Of a DNA stretch of 6,151 nucleotides, positions 1-5,463 are shown piece by piece (position 1 is the stretch's first letter; the number at the start of each line of letters is the position of its first letter). The notes beneath the pieces are model-generated. The model worked only from the letters and a program-made list of their open reading frames with translations. It had not been told where the DNA came from and did no database searches. This DNA is from Candidatus Brevefilum sp. GTDB taxonomy: Bacteria > Chloroflexota > Anaerolineae > Anaerolineales > Anaerolineaceae. The stretch covers positions 1-6,151 of the forward strand of contig SLIC01000002.1 in the NCBI GenBank assembly GCA_007135845.1, read 5' to 3'. A program made the position numbers and the translations under genes.

Positions 1-4
1 GGCT

Positions 5-397
5 TTAATCCGGCTTCTTTGTTTCACCAAAAACCACACCGTCTGGCATGATCGTTTGATGACGGTTCGCCCATCCCATTTCAGTCCCTTCGAGGTTGGC
101 ACCAGTCAGGTCGGCTGCATAGAAATTAACTTTGAAAAGATTCGACCTAGAGAGATTTGCGTCCTGTAAATCTGCCCGGCTCAGGTTAGCGTAGCTCAGG
201 TCGGCTCGCGTCAGTTGGGCCTTGGTCAGGATGGAATCTCTCAGATCAGCCCAGGAAAGGTTGGCAGACGCTAAGTTAGCCCTGGCCAGGTTGATGCCCC
301 GGAGAATGGCACCATTCAAGTCGGCGGTGCTCAGGTCAACTCCCTCGAAGTCCCGTTCACCAGATTGATAACGGCTGATCAGTTCCTGTCCATCCAT
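5..397 (-). CDS. Pentapeptide-repeat protein, about 130 aa
   Basis: Almost the whole protein is made of tandem five-residue units of the A(D/N)LXX type, from about residue 16 to 110 (for example ADLNG, ANLAS, ADLRD, ADLSY, ANLSR, ADLQD, ADLTG, ANLEG). Such repeats are known to fold into a right-handed square beta-helix. The C-terminal cap ends in a PDGVVFG segment. There is no signal peptide or membrane segment, so it is probably cytosolic. The family includes gyrase-binding Qnr/MfpA proteins, but most members have no known function, and this one is shorter than typical Qnr or MfpA proteins, so I assign no function. Start choice: an ATG at 403 directly abuts the GGAG and is too close. The in-frame ATG at 397 lies 6 bases from it and is preferred; using 403 would add Met-His. 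A PerR/Fur-like box lies directly upstream of the ribosome binding site, suggesting metal- or peroxide-dependent control. Confidence 0.9.
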   Translation of the reverse strand: MDGQELISRYQSGERDFEGVDLSTADLNGAILRGINLARANLASANLSWADLRDSILTKAQLTRADLSYANLSRADLQDANLSRSNLFKVNFYAADLTGANLEGTEMGWANRHQTIMPDGVVFGETKKPD

Positions 398-403
398 ATG
401 CAT

Positions 404-410
404 CTCCTTT
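404..410 (-). promoter_or_regulatory. Ribosome binding site that decides the start of the pentapeptide gene
   Basis: On the minus strand this reads AAAGGAG. It touches the first ATG (403) with no spacer and leaves 6 bases to the second in-frame ATG (397). The second is therefore the more likely initiation codon. Confidence 0.7.
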
Positions 411-425
411 TTATAATCATTATCC
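411..425 (-). promoter_or_regulatory. Candidate PerR/Fur-family operator upstream of the pentapeptide gene
   Basis: The plus strand reads TTATAATCATTATCC. The Bacillus PerR box is TTATAATNATTATAA, so 12 of 14 specified positions match; the two mismatches are at one end. The same bases match the 7-1-7 Fur consensus about as well, so which family member binds is open. The site sits between the candidate transcription start and the ribosome binding site. Binding there would block transcription, as in the perR-katA leader of this window. Confidence 0.5.
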
Positions 426-437
426 CATTCTCTTGTG

Positions 438-466
438 AGATTACTCTCTTCGATCTAGAATGTCAA
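438..466 (-). promoter_or_regulatory. Possible sigma70-type promoter of the pentapeptide gene
   Basis: On the minus strand a perfect -35 TTGACA (466-461) is followed after 17 bases by TAATCT (443-438). The latter is only a 3/6 match to TATAAT. A better -10 hexamer, GATAAT (424-419), lies inside the PerR-like box but has no good -35. The gap between the two minus-strand genes supports a separate promoter here. Confidence 0.4.
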
Positions 467-495
467 AGCTCTCTTTGCTGAGGCACATCCCCTGC

Positions 496-777
496 TCATT
501 CCCCCTTCTTCTCAATTATGATCCCCTTATCCATCAATATCCTTGGCACCAACTCAGTTAATGCCAGGTACACAGCCAGGCCAGCAGTGGCAACCCACGC
601 TTCAATCGCATACAGCCGCCGTTTAAGGATCACTTCAACTGGTATGTCAACCGCTCGCATCCACAAAGGGTAGCGACCTCCGCCAACAACAAAGAAGACC
701 ATGAAGAAACCATAACCAATTCCCAACACGAAATTAATAATAATGAACCAGTGTAATATCTTCCACCATTTACGCAT
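496..777 (-). CDS. Small two-helix membrane protein of unknown function, 93 aa
   Basis: I do not recognise the family. The protein has two strongly hydrophobic stretches. Residues about 10-31 are rich in Phe, Ile, Val and Gly. Residues about 57-78 form an Ala/Leu-rich helix. A loop of about 25 residues between them contains Arg35, Arg41 and the basic cluster Lys52-Arg53-Arg54. The N-terminus (MRKWWK) and C-terminus (ending EKKGE) are charged. An integral membrane protein with two transmembrane helices is therefore likely. The start is supported by GGAAGGAG on the minus strand (787-794), 9 bases from the ATG. It lies on the same strand as the pentapeptide gene, ending 98 bases before it, so cotranscription is possible, although a promoter-like sequence lies between them. 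No clear promoter was found upstream. Confidence 0.75.
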   Translation of the reverse strand: MRKWWKILHWFIIINFVLGIGYGFFMVFFVVGGGRYPLWMRAVDIPVEVILKRRLYAIEAWVATAGLAVYLALTELVPRILMDKGIIIEKKGE

Positions 778-874
778 TTTTACCCGCTCCTTCCATCTAA
801 TTAATGAAACGCCTGTACATTTTCATCTTACCATATTGCTTCTTGGGTTTTTGTTATTAGGCCGCTTATCATAG

Positions 875-924
875 CTTACATCTTCTAAAGATAGAGCCGT
901 TCCACAACTTAACGACGATGTAAG
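875..924. repeat. 8-bp inverted repeat in the divergent intergenic region
   Basis: CTTACATC (875-882) is exactly complementary to GATGTAAG (917-924), with a 34-base spacer. Inside the spacer CGTT (898-901) can pair with AACG (911-914). There is no T-run, so it is not a typical terminator. It may be a structured leader or small RNA, a binding site, or chance. Apart from this and the promoter elements from 1033 on, I see nothing in the 327-base gap between the membrane-protein gene and perR. Confidence 0.3.
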
Positions 925-1032
925 TAGGAACCACAGACCAAAACCCGTGACCCAGCACCCATATCTCAACAGTCACCGATTATTGACTCCCGTGGAACTA
1001 GAATTATCACACTCCGAATGTCTTATTCGTCC

Positions 1033-1061
1033 TTGACAGCCTGTACAACTTAAATTATGAT
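1033..1061 (+). promoter_or_regulatory. Sigma70-type promoter of the perR-katA operon
   Basis: A perfect -35 TTGACA (1033-1038), a 17-base spacer and -10 TATGAT (1056-1061, 5/6 match) form a near-consensus promoter. Transcription would start near 1068. That puts both the dyad at 1059-1077 and the PerR-like box at 1083-1097 at or just past the start point, suited to repression. Confidence 0.7.
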
Positions 1062-1077
1062 TGGATAATAATCAATC
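1059..1077. promoter_or_regulatory. Second dyad in the perR-katA leader
   Basis: The imperfect palindrome GATTG-N9-CAATC overlaps the -10 hexamer and probable start point; 7 of 9 base pairs match. The overlapping inverted repeat TTGGAT (1061-1066) / ATCCAA (1075-1080) is part of the same structure. Its centre (1068) is 22 bp, about two helix turns, from the centre of the PerR-like box. It matches the PerR consensus poorly, so it could be a weak second site for the same regulator or a site for another protein. Confidence 0.35.
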
Positions 1078-1082
1078 CAAAT

Positions 1083-1097
1083 TTATAATGATTCTAA
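1083..1097 (+). promoter_or_regulatory. PerR box (operator) of the perR-katA operon
   Basis: TTATAATGATTCTAA matches the Bacillus PerR box TTATAATNATTATAA at 13 of 14 specified positions; the only mismatch is C1094. The symmetry extends outward on both sides. It lies 7 bases before the start codon of a Fur/PerR-family gene that is cotranscribed with catalase, the classic layout of an autoregulated PerR operon. It also contains a perfect TATAAT (1084-1089), with a weak TTGGAT 17 bases upstream, so it may itself cover a second promoter. Confidence 0.8.
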
Positions 1098-1104
1098 AAT
1101 TCTG

Positions 1105-1530
1105 ATGTCTGACCTGATCACACAACTAACCGACCAACTCACCCATAAAGGAATCCGCCTCTCATACCACCGCCTTAAAATCCTGGCTTATCTGTCGGAG
1201 GTTCACACCCATCCCACCGTAGAAGAGATCTTCACCGCCCTTTCAGCCGAAATCCCCTCTCTCTCAAAAGCCACCATTTATAATACGCTACACACTTTTA
1301 TCGAGGCAGGGTTGGTACGAGAAATTGATATTGATATCGATGCCCAACACTACGATATCATGCTTGAAGATCACGGGCATTTTAAATGCCAATCTTGCGG
1401 GAAAATATTTAATTTCGATATCAACTTCGATCAGCTTGCGGTAGAAGGTTTACAGTCGTTTCGGATCAATAAAAAAGATGTGTATTTTTCAGGGCTTTGC
1501 CCTGGTTGTCAAACCCAACCCTTAAATTAA
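1105..1530 (+). CDS. perR: Fur-family, PerR-like metal-dependent transcriptional regulator
   Basis: This 141-residue protein has the normal length for the Fur family. An N-terminal winged helix (about 1-80) includes HPTVEEIF and the recognition segment SLSKATIYNTL. A C-terminal dimerisation domain (about 81-141) carries two CxxC pairs, C95/C98 and C132/C135, the structural zinc site. Aligned by eye to Bacillus PerR, the regulatory metal ligands His37, Asp85, His91 and His93 correspond to H36, D84, H90 and H92. The fifth ligand, Asp104, is replaced by Asn103. PerR proteins repress peroxide-defence genes and are inactivated when peroxide oxidises the metal-bound histidines. The adjacent catalase and PerR box argue for that role, but the Asn103 change makes the sensing mode uncertain; Fur- or Zur-like sensing is the alternative. 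The ATG at 1105 is the only in-frame ATG after the upstream stop at 1069, and no Shine-Dalgarno sequence precedes it. Confidence 0.9.
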   Translation: MSDLITQLTDQLTHKGIRLSYHRLKILAYLSEVHTHPTVEEIFTALSAEIPSLSKATIYNTLHTFIEAGLVREIDIDIDAQHYDIMLEDHGHFKCQSCGKIFNFDINFDQLAVEGLQSFRINKKDVYFSGLCPGCQTQPLN

Positions 1531-1539
1531 AGGAGAATA

Positions 1540-3000
1540 ATGGACGAAAAAAAGAAACTAACCACCGCTGCTGGGGCACCTGTCCCAGAAAATGATAATG
1601 CCATGACTGCCGGACCCCGCGGACCCATGCTGCTCCAGGACGTATGGTACCTTGAAAAACTGGCGCACTTCGACCGTGAGGTAATCCCAGAACGGCGTAT
1701 GCACGCAAAGGGCTCCGGTGCATTTGGCACCTTTACCGTCACCAATGATATCACCCAATATACCCGTGCTGCGATCTTTTCCGAGGTCGGCAAGGAAACA
1801 GAGTGTTTTGTGCGCTTCTCCACTGTCGCCGGTGAACGGGGCGCAGCCGATGCAGAGCGTGATATCCGTGGATTTGCTGTCAAGTTCTACACTGAAGAAG
1901 GCAATTGGGACCTGGTAGGTAACAATACCCCGGTCTTCTTCCTGCGAGATCCCCACAAATTCCCGGATTTGAACCGCGCTGTCAAACGCGACCCAGAAAC
2001 CAACCTGCGTTCAGCGAAAAACAACTGGGATTTTTGGACCAGCCTGCCAGAGGCGCTCCATCAAGTAACTATCACCATGAGCGATCGCGGCATTCCAGTA
2101 TCCTACCGCCACATGAATGGCTACGGCAGCCACACCTTCAGCATGATCAACGCCGACAACGAGCGTGTGTGGGTCAAGTTCCACCTCAAAACCGAACAAG
2201 GCATCAAAAACCTGACCGATGCAGAGGCTGAAGCCATCATCGCGACAGATCGTGAAAGCCACCAGCGTGACTTGTTCGACAGTATCGAGAAGGGTGATTT
2301 TCCCCGCTGGACGATGAAAATCCAGGTCATGACCCAGGAGCAGGCCAAAGCCATGCCCTTCAACCCCTTTGATCTGACCAAGGTTTGGTTTAAGAGTGAA
2401 TTCCCATTAATTGAAGTCGGTGTACTCGAGCTCAACCGCAACCCCGAGAACTACTTCCAGGATGTCGAGCAGGCAGCCTTCAACCCGGCCGCCATCGTTC
2501 CTGGCATCGGTTTCTCACCCGATAAGATGCTCCATGGACGCTTGTTCTCCTACGGTGATGCCCAGCGCTATCGCCTGGGTGTCAACCATCACCAGATCCC
2601 GGTCAACAGCCCGAAAAATGCCCCCGCTCATCCCTCCCATCGTGATGGGCAGATGCGCGTTGACGGTAATGCGGGTTCAACCCTCGCCTACACGCCCAAC
2701 AGCTACGGTGAGTGGGAAGCCCAACCCGAATATAAAGAGCCCCCTCTCGAGCTGCACGGTGCCGCCGACAATTGGGATTTCCGTGTTGACGATGATGACT
2801 ATTACACTCAGCCCGGTAAGCTGTTCCAATTAATGGACGAGGCTCAACAGCAGGTTCTCTTTGAGAACACCGCCCGCAACATGGGTGATGCACCAGAATT
2901 CATCAAGATCCGCCATATTAAGAACTGCCTTCAAGCAGACCCGGCTTACGGCAAGGGTGTGGCTGAAGCCCTCGGCATTCCACTTGATAAGGTCGATTGA
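1540..3000 (+). CDS. katA: Monofunctional heme catalase, clade 3 small-subunit type
   Basis: Converts two H2O2 to water and O2; cytoplasmic, probably tetrameric. The 486 residues cover the complete family from the N-terminal [11 protein letters not shown] arm to the C-terminal helical domain. Visible active-site features are the distal His55 (in [14 protein letters not shown]), Asn128 (in [11 protein letters not shown]), and the proximal heme-ligand Tyr338 in [14 protein letters not shown] with Arg334. The segment [20 protein letters not shown] is also family-typical. At under 500 residues, without the extra C-terminal domain of large-subunit catalases, it fits the small-subunit class, whose members usually bind NADPH. 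It starts 9 bases after the perR stop, behind AAAGGAG (1529-1535), so the two genes form an operon. It is probably controlled by the PerR box at 1083-1097. No frameshift or missing catalytic residue is seen. Confidence 0.97.
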   Translation: MDEKKKLTTAAGAPVPENDNAMTAGPRGPMLLQDVWYLEKLAHFDREVIPERRMHAKGSGAFGTFTVTNDITQYTRAAIFSEVGKETECFVRFSTVAGERGAADAERDIRGFAVKFYTEEGNWDLVGNNTPVFFLRDPHKFPDLNRAVKRDPETNLRSAKNNWDFWTSLPEALHQVTITMSDRGIPVSYRHMNGYGSHTFSMINADNERVWVKFHLKTEQGIKNLTDAEAEAIIATDRESHQRDLFDSIEKGDFPRWTMKIQVMTQEQAKAMPFNPFDLTKVWFKSEFPLIEVGVLELNRNPENYFQDVEQAAFNPAAIVPGIGFSPDKMLHGRLFSYGDAQRYRLGVNHHQIPVNSPKNAPAHPSHRDGQMRVDGNAGSTLAYTPNSYGEWEAQPEYKEPPLELHGAADNWDFRVDDDDYYTQPGKLFQLMDEAQQQVLFENTARNMGDAPEFIKIRHIKNCLQADPAYGKGVAEALGIPLDKVD

Positions 3001-3022
3001 TACACGCCATAAAGAAACTCAT

Positions 3023-3050
3023 GGGGCTGCCAGTGCGGCAGCCCCTTTTT
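3023..3050 (+). terminator. Factor-independent terminator of the perR-katA operon
   Basis: A perfect 9-bp GC-rich stem, GGGGCTGCC (3023-3031) with GGCAGCCCC (3037-3045), has a 5-base loop and is followed at once by TTTTT and then ATTT. It begins 22 bases after the katA stop. Confidence 0.95.
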
Positions 3051-3069
3051 ATTTACAAACCCTGCCTTT

Positions 3070-3089
3070 TTGTGATTGATCCATCACAA
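3070..3089. repeat. Perfect 7-bp inverted repeat TTGTGAT-N6-ATCACAA
   Basis: TTGTGAT (3070-3076) and ATCACAA (3083-3089) flank TGATCC. The half-sites TGTGA and TCACA are those of CRP-family regulators, but here they are separated by 8 bases, not the usual 6, and no gene starts nearby. It has no T-run, so it is not a terminator. It could be an operator-like dyad or a chance repeat. Confidence 0.3.
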
Positions 3090-3251
3090 CCGGAAATAAA
3101 CCAACGGCATTTCGGGCCTCGAAAAAACCCTTGGTTTCAGAGTTTACATTAATAATCGCCCTTCCATTCATCGATAATTTAACGATGAGTATCAGGTTAA
3201 CACTATCAAGGATAAGTAACTGGGTCATAACCGAAAATACAGTATGGGCAG

Positions 3252-3433
3252 CTGTAGGGTGGATTGGCGATCCATATGATTAATTACACTCCCTCAAAAA
3301 ATGAATTAAGCATATAGTTTCCCCGCCAACCCACCATTGACCAGGCACAATCCCTGGACATGAGCCATCCCGTCTGGTGCATTGTCTTCCGATTTAACCG
3401 GTCTCCTGGTCGGTGAGATCGCAATCCTTACAG
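3252..3433. other. Gene-free region able to fold into a branched structure (possible ncRNA, strand unknown)
   Basis: The region between the katA terminator and 3628 has no ORF worth calling. Inside it, three consecutive blocks at the left edge pair in order with blocks at the right edge: CTGTA (3252-3256) with TACAG (3429-3433), GGATTG (3261-3266) with CAATCC (3422-3427), and CGATC (3268-3272) with GATCG (3417-3421). That makes 16 base pairs with small internal loops. Within the enclosed part are a hairpin at 3274-3315, CCAGG/CCTGG (3341-3357) and ACCG/CGGT (3397-3414). Another hairpin, with 8 pairs and a bulge, follows at 3454-3476. I do not recognise any known RNA family. No promoter or T-run terminator frames it, so it may be only fortuitous pairing. 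Confidence 0.25.
3274..3315. repeat. Long AT-rich hairpin or inverted repeat
   Basis: ATATG (3274-3278) pairs with CATAT (3311-3315), and TTAATT (3280-3285) pairs with AATTAA (3304-3309), with one A/G mismatch between them. This gives 11 pairs around an 18-base loop. It stacks directly on the inner end of the long-range helix described for 3252-3433. Confidence 0.45.
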
Positions 3434-3550
3434 TGTCACCCTTACCACATCTGGGAGGGAGCTGGCTCGCTTCTCCTGATCCAGGCGTTCAATAGAGGCG
3501 CTCCGATCACACTCAAGCTTGTTTGGGCGATCAAATACAATACCACATCA

Positions 3551-3570
3551 TCTCAGCATTTCTTAGCATT
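3551..3570. repeat. Tandem 10-mer upstream of the EF-Tu-like gene
   Basis: TCTCAGCATT (3551-3560) is followed immediately by TCTTAGCATT (3561-3570), one base different. It overlaps the short palindrome TTCCATTTGGAA (3569-3580). It lies 58-78 bases upstream of the EF-like start, where a promoter or activator site would be expected. I found no convincing -35/-10 pair there. Confidence 0.3.
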
Positions 3571-3619
3571 CCATTTGGAAAAGTAGAAAAACCACGCGGA
3601 ATGTGATATTGTATTACTA

Positions 3620-3624
3620 GGAGG
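3620..3624 (+). promoter_or_regulatory. Strong ribosome binding site of the EF-Tu-like gene
   Basis: GGAGG, within AGGAGG (3619-3624), precedes two consecutive in-frame ATG codons at 3629 (4-base spacing) and 3632 (7-base spacing). The second spacing is closer to optimal. Confidence 0.7.
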
Positions 3625-3628
3625 TGCC

Positions 3629-3892
3629 ATGATGGAAACCCCAATTGGTCACATTACGCACTTTTATAATCGCATAGGCGTCGCTGTTCTCTCACTTACT
3701 GACACATTACACATGGGCGATCAGATCCATATCCTTGGACACACCACTGACTTCATTCAAGATGTTACATCGATGGAGATAGAACATAACAAAGTACCCT
3801 CTGGTGGACCCAACCAGGAAGTAGCGCTCCAGGTCAACCAACCGGTCAGAAAGGGCGATGAGATCTATAAGATAATCGCCGAGCCCTCATAG
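3629..3892 (+). CDS. Stand-alone EF-Tu domain 2-like beta-barrel protein
   Basis: The 87-residue protein corresponds to a single domain 2 (beta-barrel) of translational GTPases. Signs are the opening GHITHFYNRIGVAVLSL, then TDTLHMGDQIHILGHTTDF, then a VTSMEIEH segment and the closing VRKGDEIYKI. It has no GTPase (G) domain and is not a fragment of one, since neighbouring sequence codes for neither domain 1 nor domain 3. Small proteins of this kind are annotated in many bacteria and archaea as 'translation elongation factor-like protein'. Some lie next to U32-family peptidase or tRNA-hydroxylation genes, but no such neighbour is visible here, and I do not assign a role. The start is either the ATG at 3629 or the one at 3632, which has better spacing from AGGAGG. 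It appears to be transcribed alone; no typical terminator follows within 3893-4021. Confidence 0.85.
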   Translation: MMETPIGHITHFYNRIGVAVLSLTDTLHMGDQIHILGHTTDFIQDVTSMEIEHNKVPSGGPNQEVALQVNQPVRKGDEIYKIIAEPS

Positions 3893-4069
3893 ATCATCAC
3901 AAATCACATCATTAATTACAATAAAGCTTCACCTGGCAGATCGTTTTCTCGAAAAAACAAAATCCACCTCCAGCAATCAATCCCTGCTGAACGAGGGCGG
4001 TTTCACGCGCTTCATCACTGAATGATTCACCTTTCAACGATTTGCTGGCACCTTTTTAATTTTCACCTT

Positions 4070-4075
4070 TATAAT
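4070..4075 (+). promoter_or_regulatory. Possible -10 element of the aminotransferase gene
   Basis: A perfect TATAAT lies 43 bases before the chosen start codon. No convincing -35 stands at 16-18 bases upstream (TTGCTG at 4042 is 22 bases away), so it would depend on an activator or be fortuitous. The short palindrome TTGTT-agtc-AACAA (4080-4093) falls at the expected transcription start and could be an operator. If this promoter is right, the upstream in-frame ATG at 4022 cannot be the start. Confidence 0.4.
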
Positions 4076-4108
4076 TGGGTTGTTAGTCAACAATCAACAC
4101 TTACCAAT

Positions 4109-4114
4109 GAGGTG
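4109..4114 (+). promoter_or_regulatory. Ribosome binding site that decides the start of the aminotransferase
   Basis: GAGGTG lies a few bases before the ATG at 4118. The longer in-frame reading from 4022 would add 32 residues unlike anything in the family and has no Shine-Dalgarno sequence. Confidence 0.75.
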
Positions 4115-4117
4115 AAC

Positions 4118-5356
4118 ATGGAAAAACTGGCCGTCCTGGGCGGCGAACCCATCCGAAGGCATGATTTCCCTAAGTGGCCGCAGTACGATCACAATGAACG
4201 GCAGGCATTGCTTGATGTCCTCGAAAGCGAGATCTGGTGGCGTACGCCCGGTACCCGCACCAAGGCTTTCGAAGAGGCCTTTGCTGCCTACCACCAAGCC
4301 AAACACGGCATCGCCTGCACCAACGGCACGGCTGCCATTGAAATAGCCCTGGCCGGCCTGGGGATTGGCCTGGGGGATGAGGTCATTATCCCTGATTACA
4401 CCTTCGTGGCCACCGCCAGCGCCGTGCTGCTCCACGGCGCGCTGCCCGTCCTGGTGGACATCGACCCAGCCACCTACAATATTGACCCCGCCAGGGTGGA
4501 AGCGGCCATCACGCCGCGCACCAGGGCCATTATGGCTGTTCATATCGCCGGATACCCGGCGGATATGGGTGCACTCAAAACCATTGCCGAGCGGTACAAC
4601 CTCTACCTGCTGGAGGACTGTGCCCATGCCCATGGGGCAGAACGTGATGGCAGGAAAGTGGGCACCTTCGGACAGGCTGGTGCTTTCAGCTTCCAGCAAA
4701 GCAAATTGATCACGGCTGGCGAAGGTGGCATCATCCTCACCAACGATGATGAGCTGGAAGTCCAGATGCGCGCCGTCCACGACTGTGGACGCATGCCAGG
4801 AGCATGGTTTTATGCCCATTTTGTTAACGGGGGAAATTATCGCCTTAGCGAATGGCAGGGAGCCATTCTCAGCCAGCAGCTCAAACGCTTTGAACCGCAG
4901 GCGAACACCCGCAGCGCCAATGCAGTCTATTTGAACGAGCAACTGGTACAAATCGAAGGCATCACACCCCAGGCGTATGACCCCACCTGCATTCGCCACG
5001 GCCATTATGGTTACATTTTCACCTACGACCCTGCCAGCTTCTCAGGGCTGTCGACTTTGCAGTTTATCGAAGCCTTTGAAGCGGAGGGTATCCCAACCCA
5101 GGCCAGTTATCCGCCACTGCATGCTCTGGCACTGTTCACATCAGGCGAATATCGCAAGCGCCTGCTTCCTGAACATGCCGCAGAATATCCGGATTATCAG
5201 GATGCAGATTTCCCGGTGACAATCTTTGCCTTTGAAAACACGGTCTGGTTGGAACAGAGGGCATTGTTGGGTGCCCAGGCAGATACCGCAGATATTGTCG
5301 AGGCTGTTCGGAAAATACAAAAACAGGCAAAATCCCTCATTGAAAACAAGGGATGA
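4118..5356 (+). CDS. DegT/DnrJ/EryC1/StrS-family PLP aminotransferase, AHBA-synthase-like
   Basis: The 412-residue protein is a complete fold-type I PLP enzyme. Seen in order: the N-terminal FPKWPQYDHNERQAL and EIWWR segment; the phosphate-binding TNGTAA (68-73); Asp167 in LLEDCAHAHGA, which would pair with the pyridine nitrogen; and the PLP-lysine Lys196 in SFQQSKLITAGEGG. NYRLSEWQGAI (240-250) is also typical. SFQ..K (not the common SFH..K) and the WPQYD/WWR start resemble 3-amino-5-hydroxybenzoate synthase (RifK) and relatives such as scyllo-inosose aminotransferases. Members transfer an amino group, usually from Gln or Glu, to a keto-sugar or keto-cyclitol. There are no sugar-nucleotide, cyclitol or antibiotic genes beside it, so the substrate cannot be named. 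The gene stands alone, convergent with msrAB. An AHBA role is unlikely without a pathway. Confidence 0.92.
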   Translation: MEKLAVLGGEPIRRHDFPKWPQYDHNERQALLDVLESEIWWRTPGTRTKAFEEAFAAYHQAKHGIACTNGTAAIEIALAGLGIGLGDEVIIPDYTFVATASAVLLHGALPVLVDIDPATYNIDPARVEAAITPRTRAIMAVHIAGYPADMGALKTIAERYNLYLLEDCAHAHGAERDGRKVGTFGQAGAFSFQQSKLITAGEGGIILTNDDELEVQMRAVHDCGRMPGAWFYAHFVNGGNYRLSEWQGAILSQQLKRFEPQANTRSANAVYLNEQLVQIEGITPQAYDPTCIRHGHYGYIFTYDPASFSGLSTLQFIEAFEAEGIPTQASYPPLHALALFTSGEYRKRLLPEHAAEYPDYQDADFPVTIFAFENTVWLEQRALLGAQADTADIVEAVRKIQKQAKSLIENKG

Positions 5357-5463
5357 TTATGGGTATATAAAAACATCAATCAAAAAACTAGCCTGGCTGG
5401 ATTTGTTCGGCGTAGTGCAGCCTCAAACCCAGGATAGACCAGCAATGTACCACACGCAGAAAA

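Noticed and set aside
1527..1956. Minus-strand open frames opposite the start of katA
   Set aside because: They are shadows of the catalase gene, with no recognisable domains, and catalase is certain on the plus strand.
2411..2833. 140-residue plus-strand frame inside katA
   Set aside because: It is an overlapping frame within the catalase; the product is Ser/Pro/Thr-rich with no domain.
3360..3416. 18-codon open frame starting ATG at 3360
   Set aside because: It is very short, without a Shine-Dalgarno sequence or recognisable sequence, and lies in a region better explained as non-coding.
3943..3958. Quasi-palindrome GTTTT-N6-AAAAC after the EF-like gene as a terminator
   Set aside because: The stem is short and AT-only apart from its ends, and is followed by A-rich rather than T-rich sequence on the plus strand.
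4069..4083. Possible PerR box upstream of the aminotransferase
   Set aside because: Only the left half (TTATAAT) matches; the right half, GGGTTGT, does not, so this is better read as a -10 element.
4022..4117. N-terminal extension of the aminotransferase from the ATG at 4022
   Set aside because: The 32 extra residues do not match the family. There is no ribosome binding site, and a TATAAT plus GAGGTG lie inside this stretch, pointing to the ATG at 4118.
4094..5005. 303-residue minus-strand open frame opposite the aminotransferase
   Set aside because: It lies wholly opposite a complete, motif-bearing PLP aminotransferase. Its composition is low-complexity Gly/Val/Asp-rich, and it is a mirror of the real gene's codon pattern.
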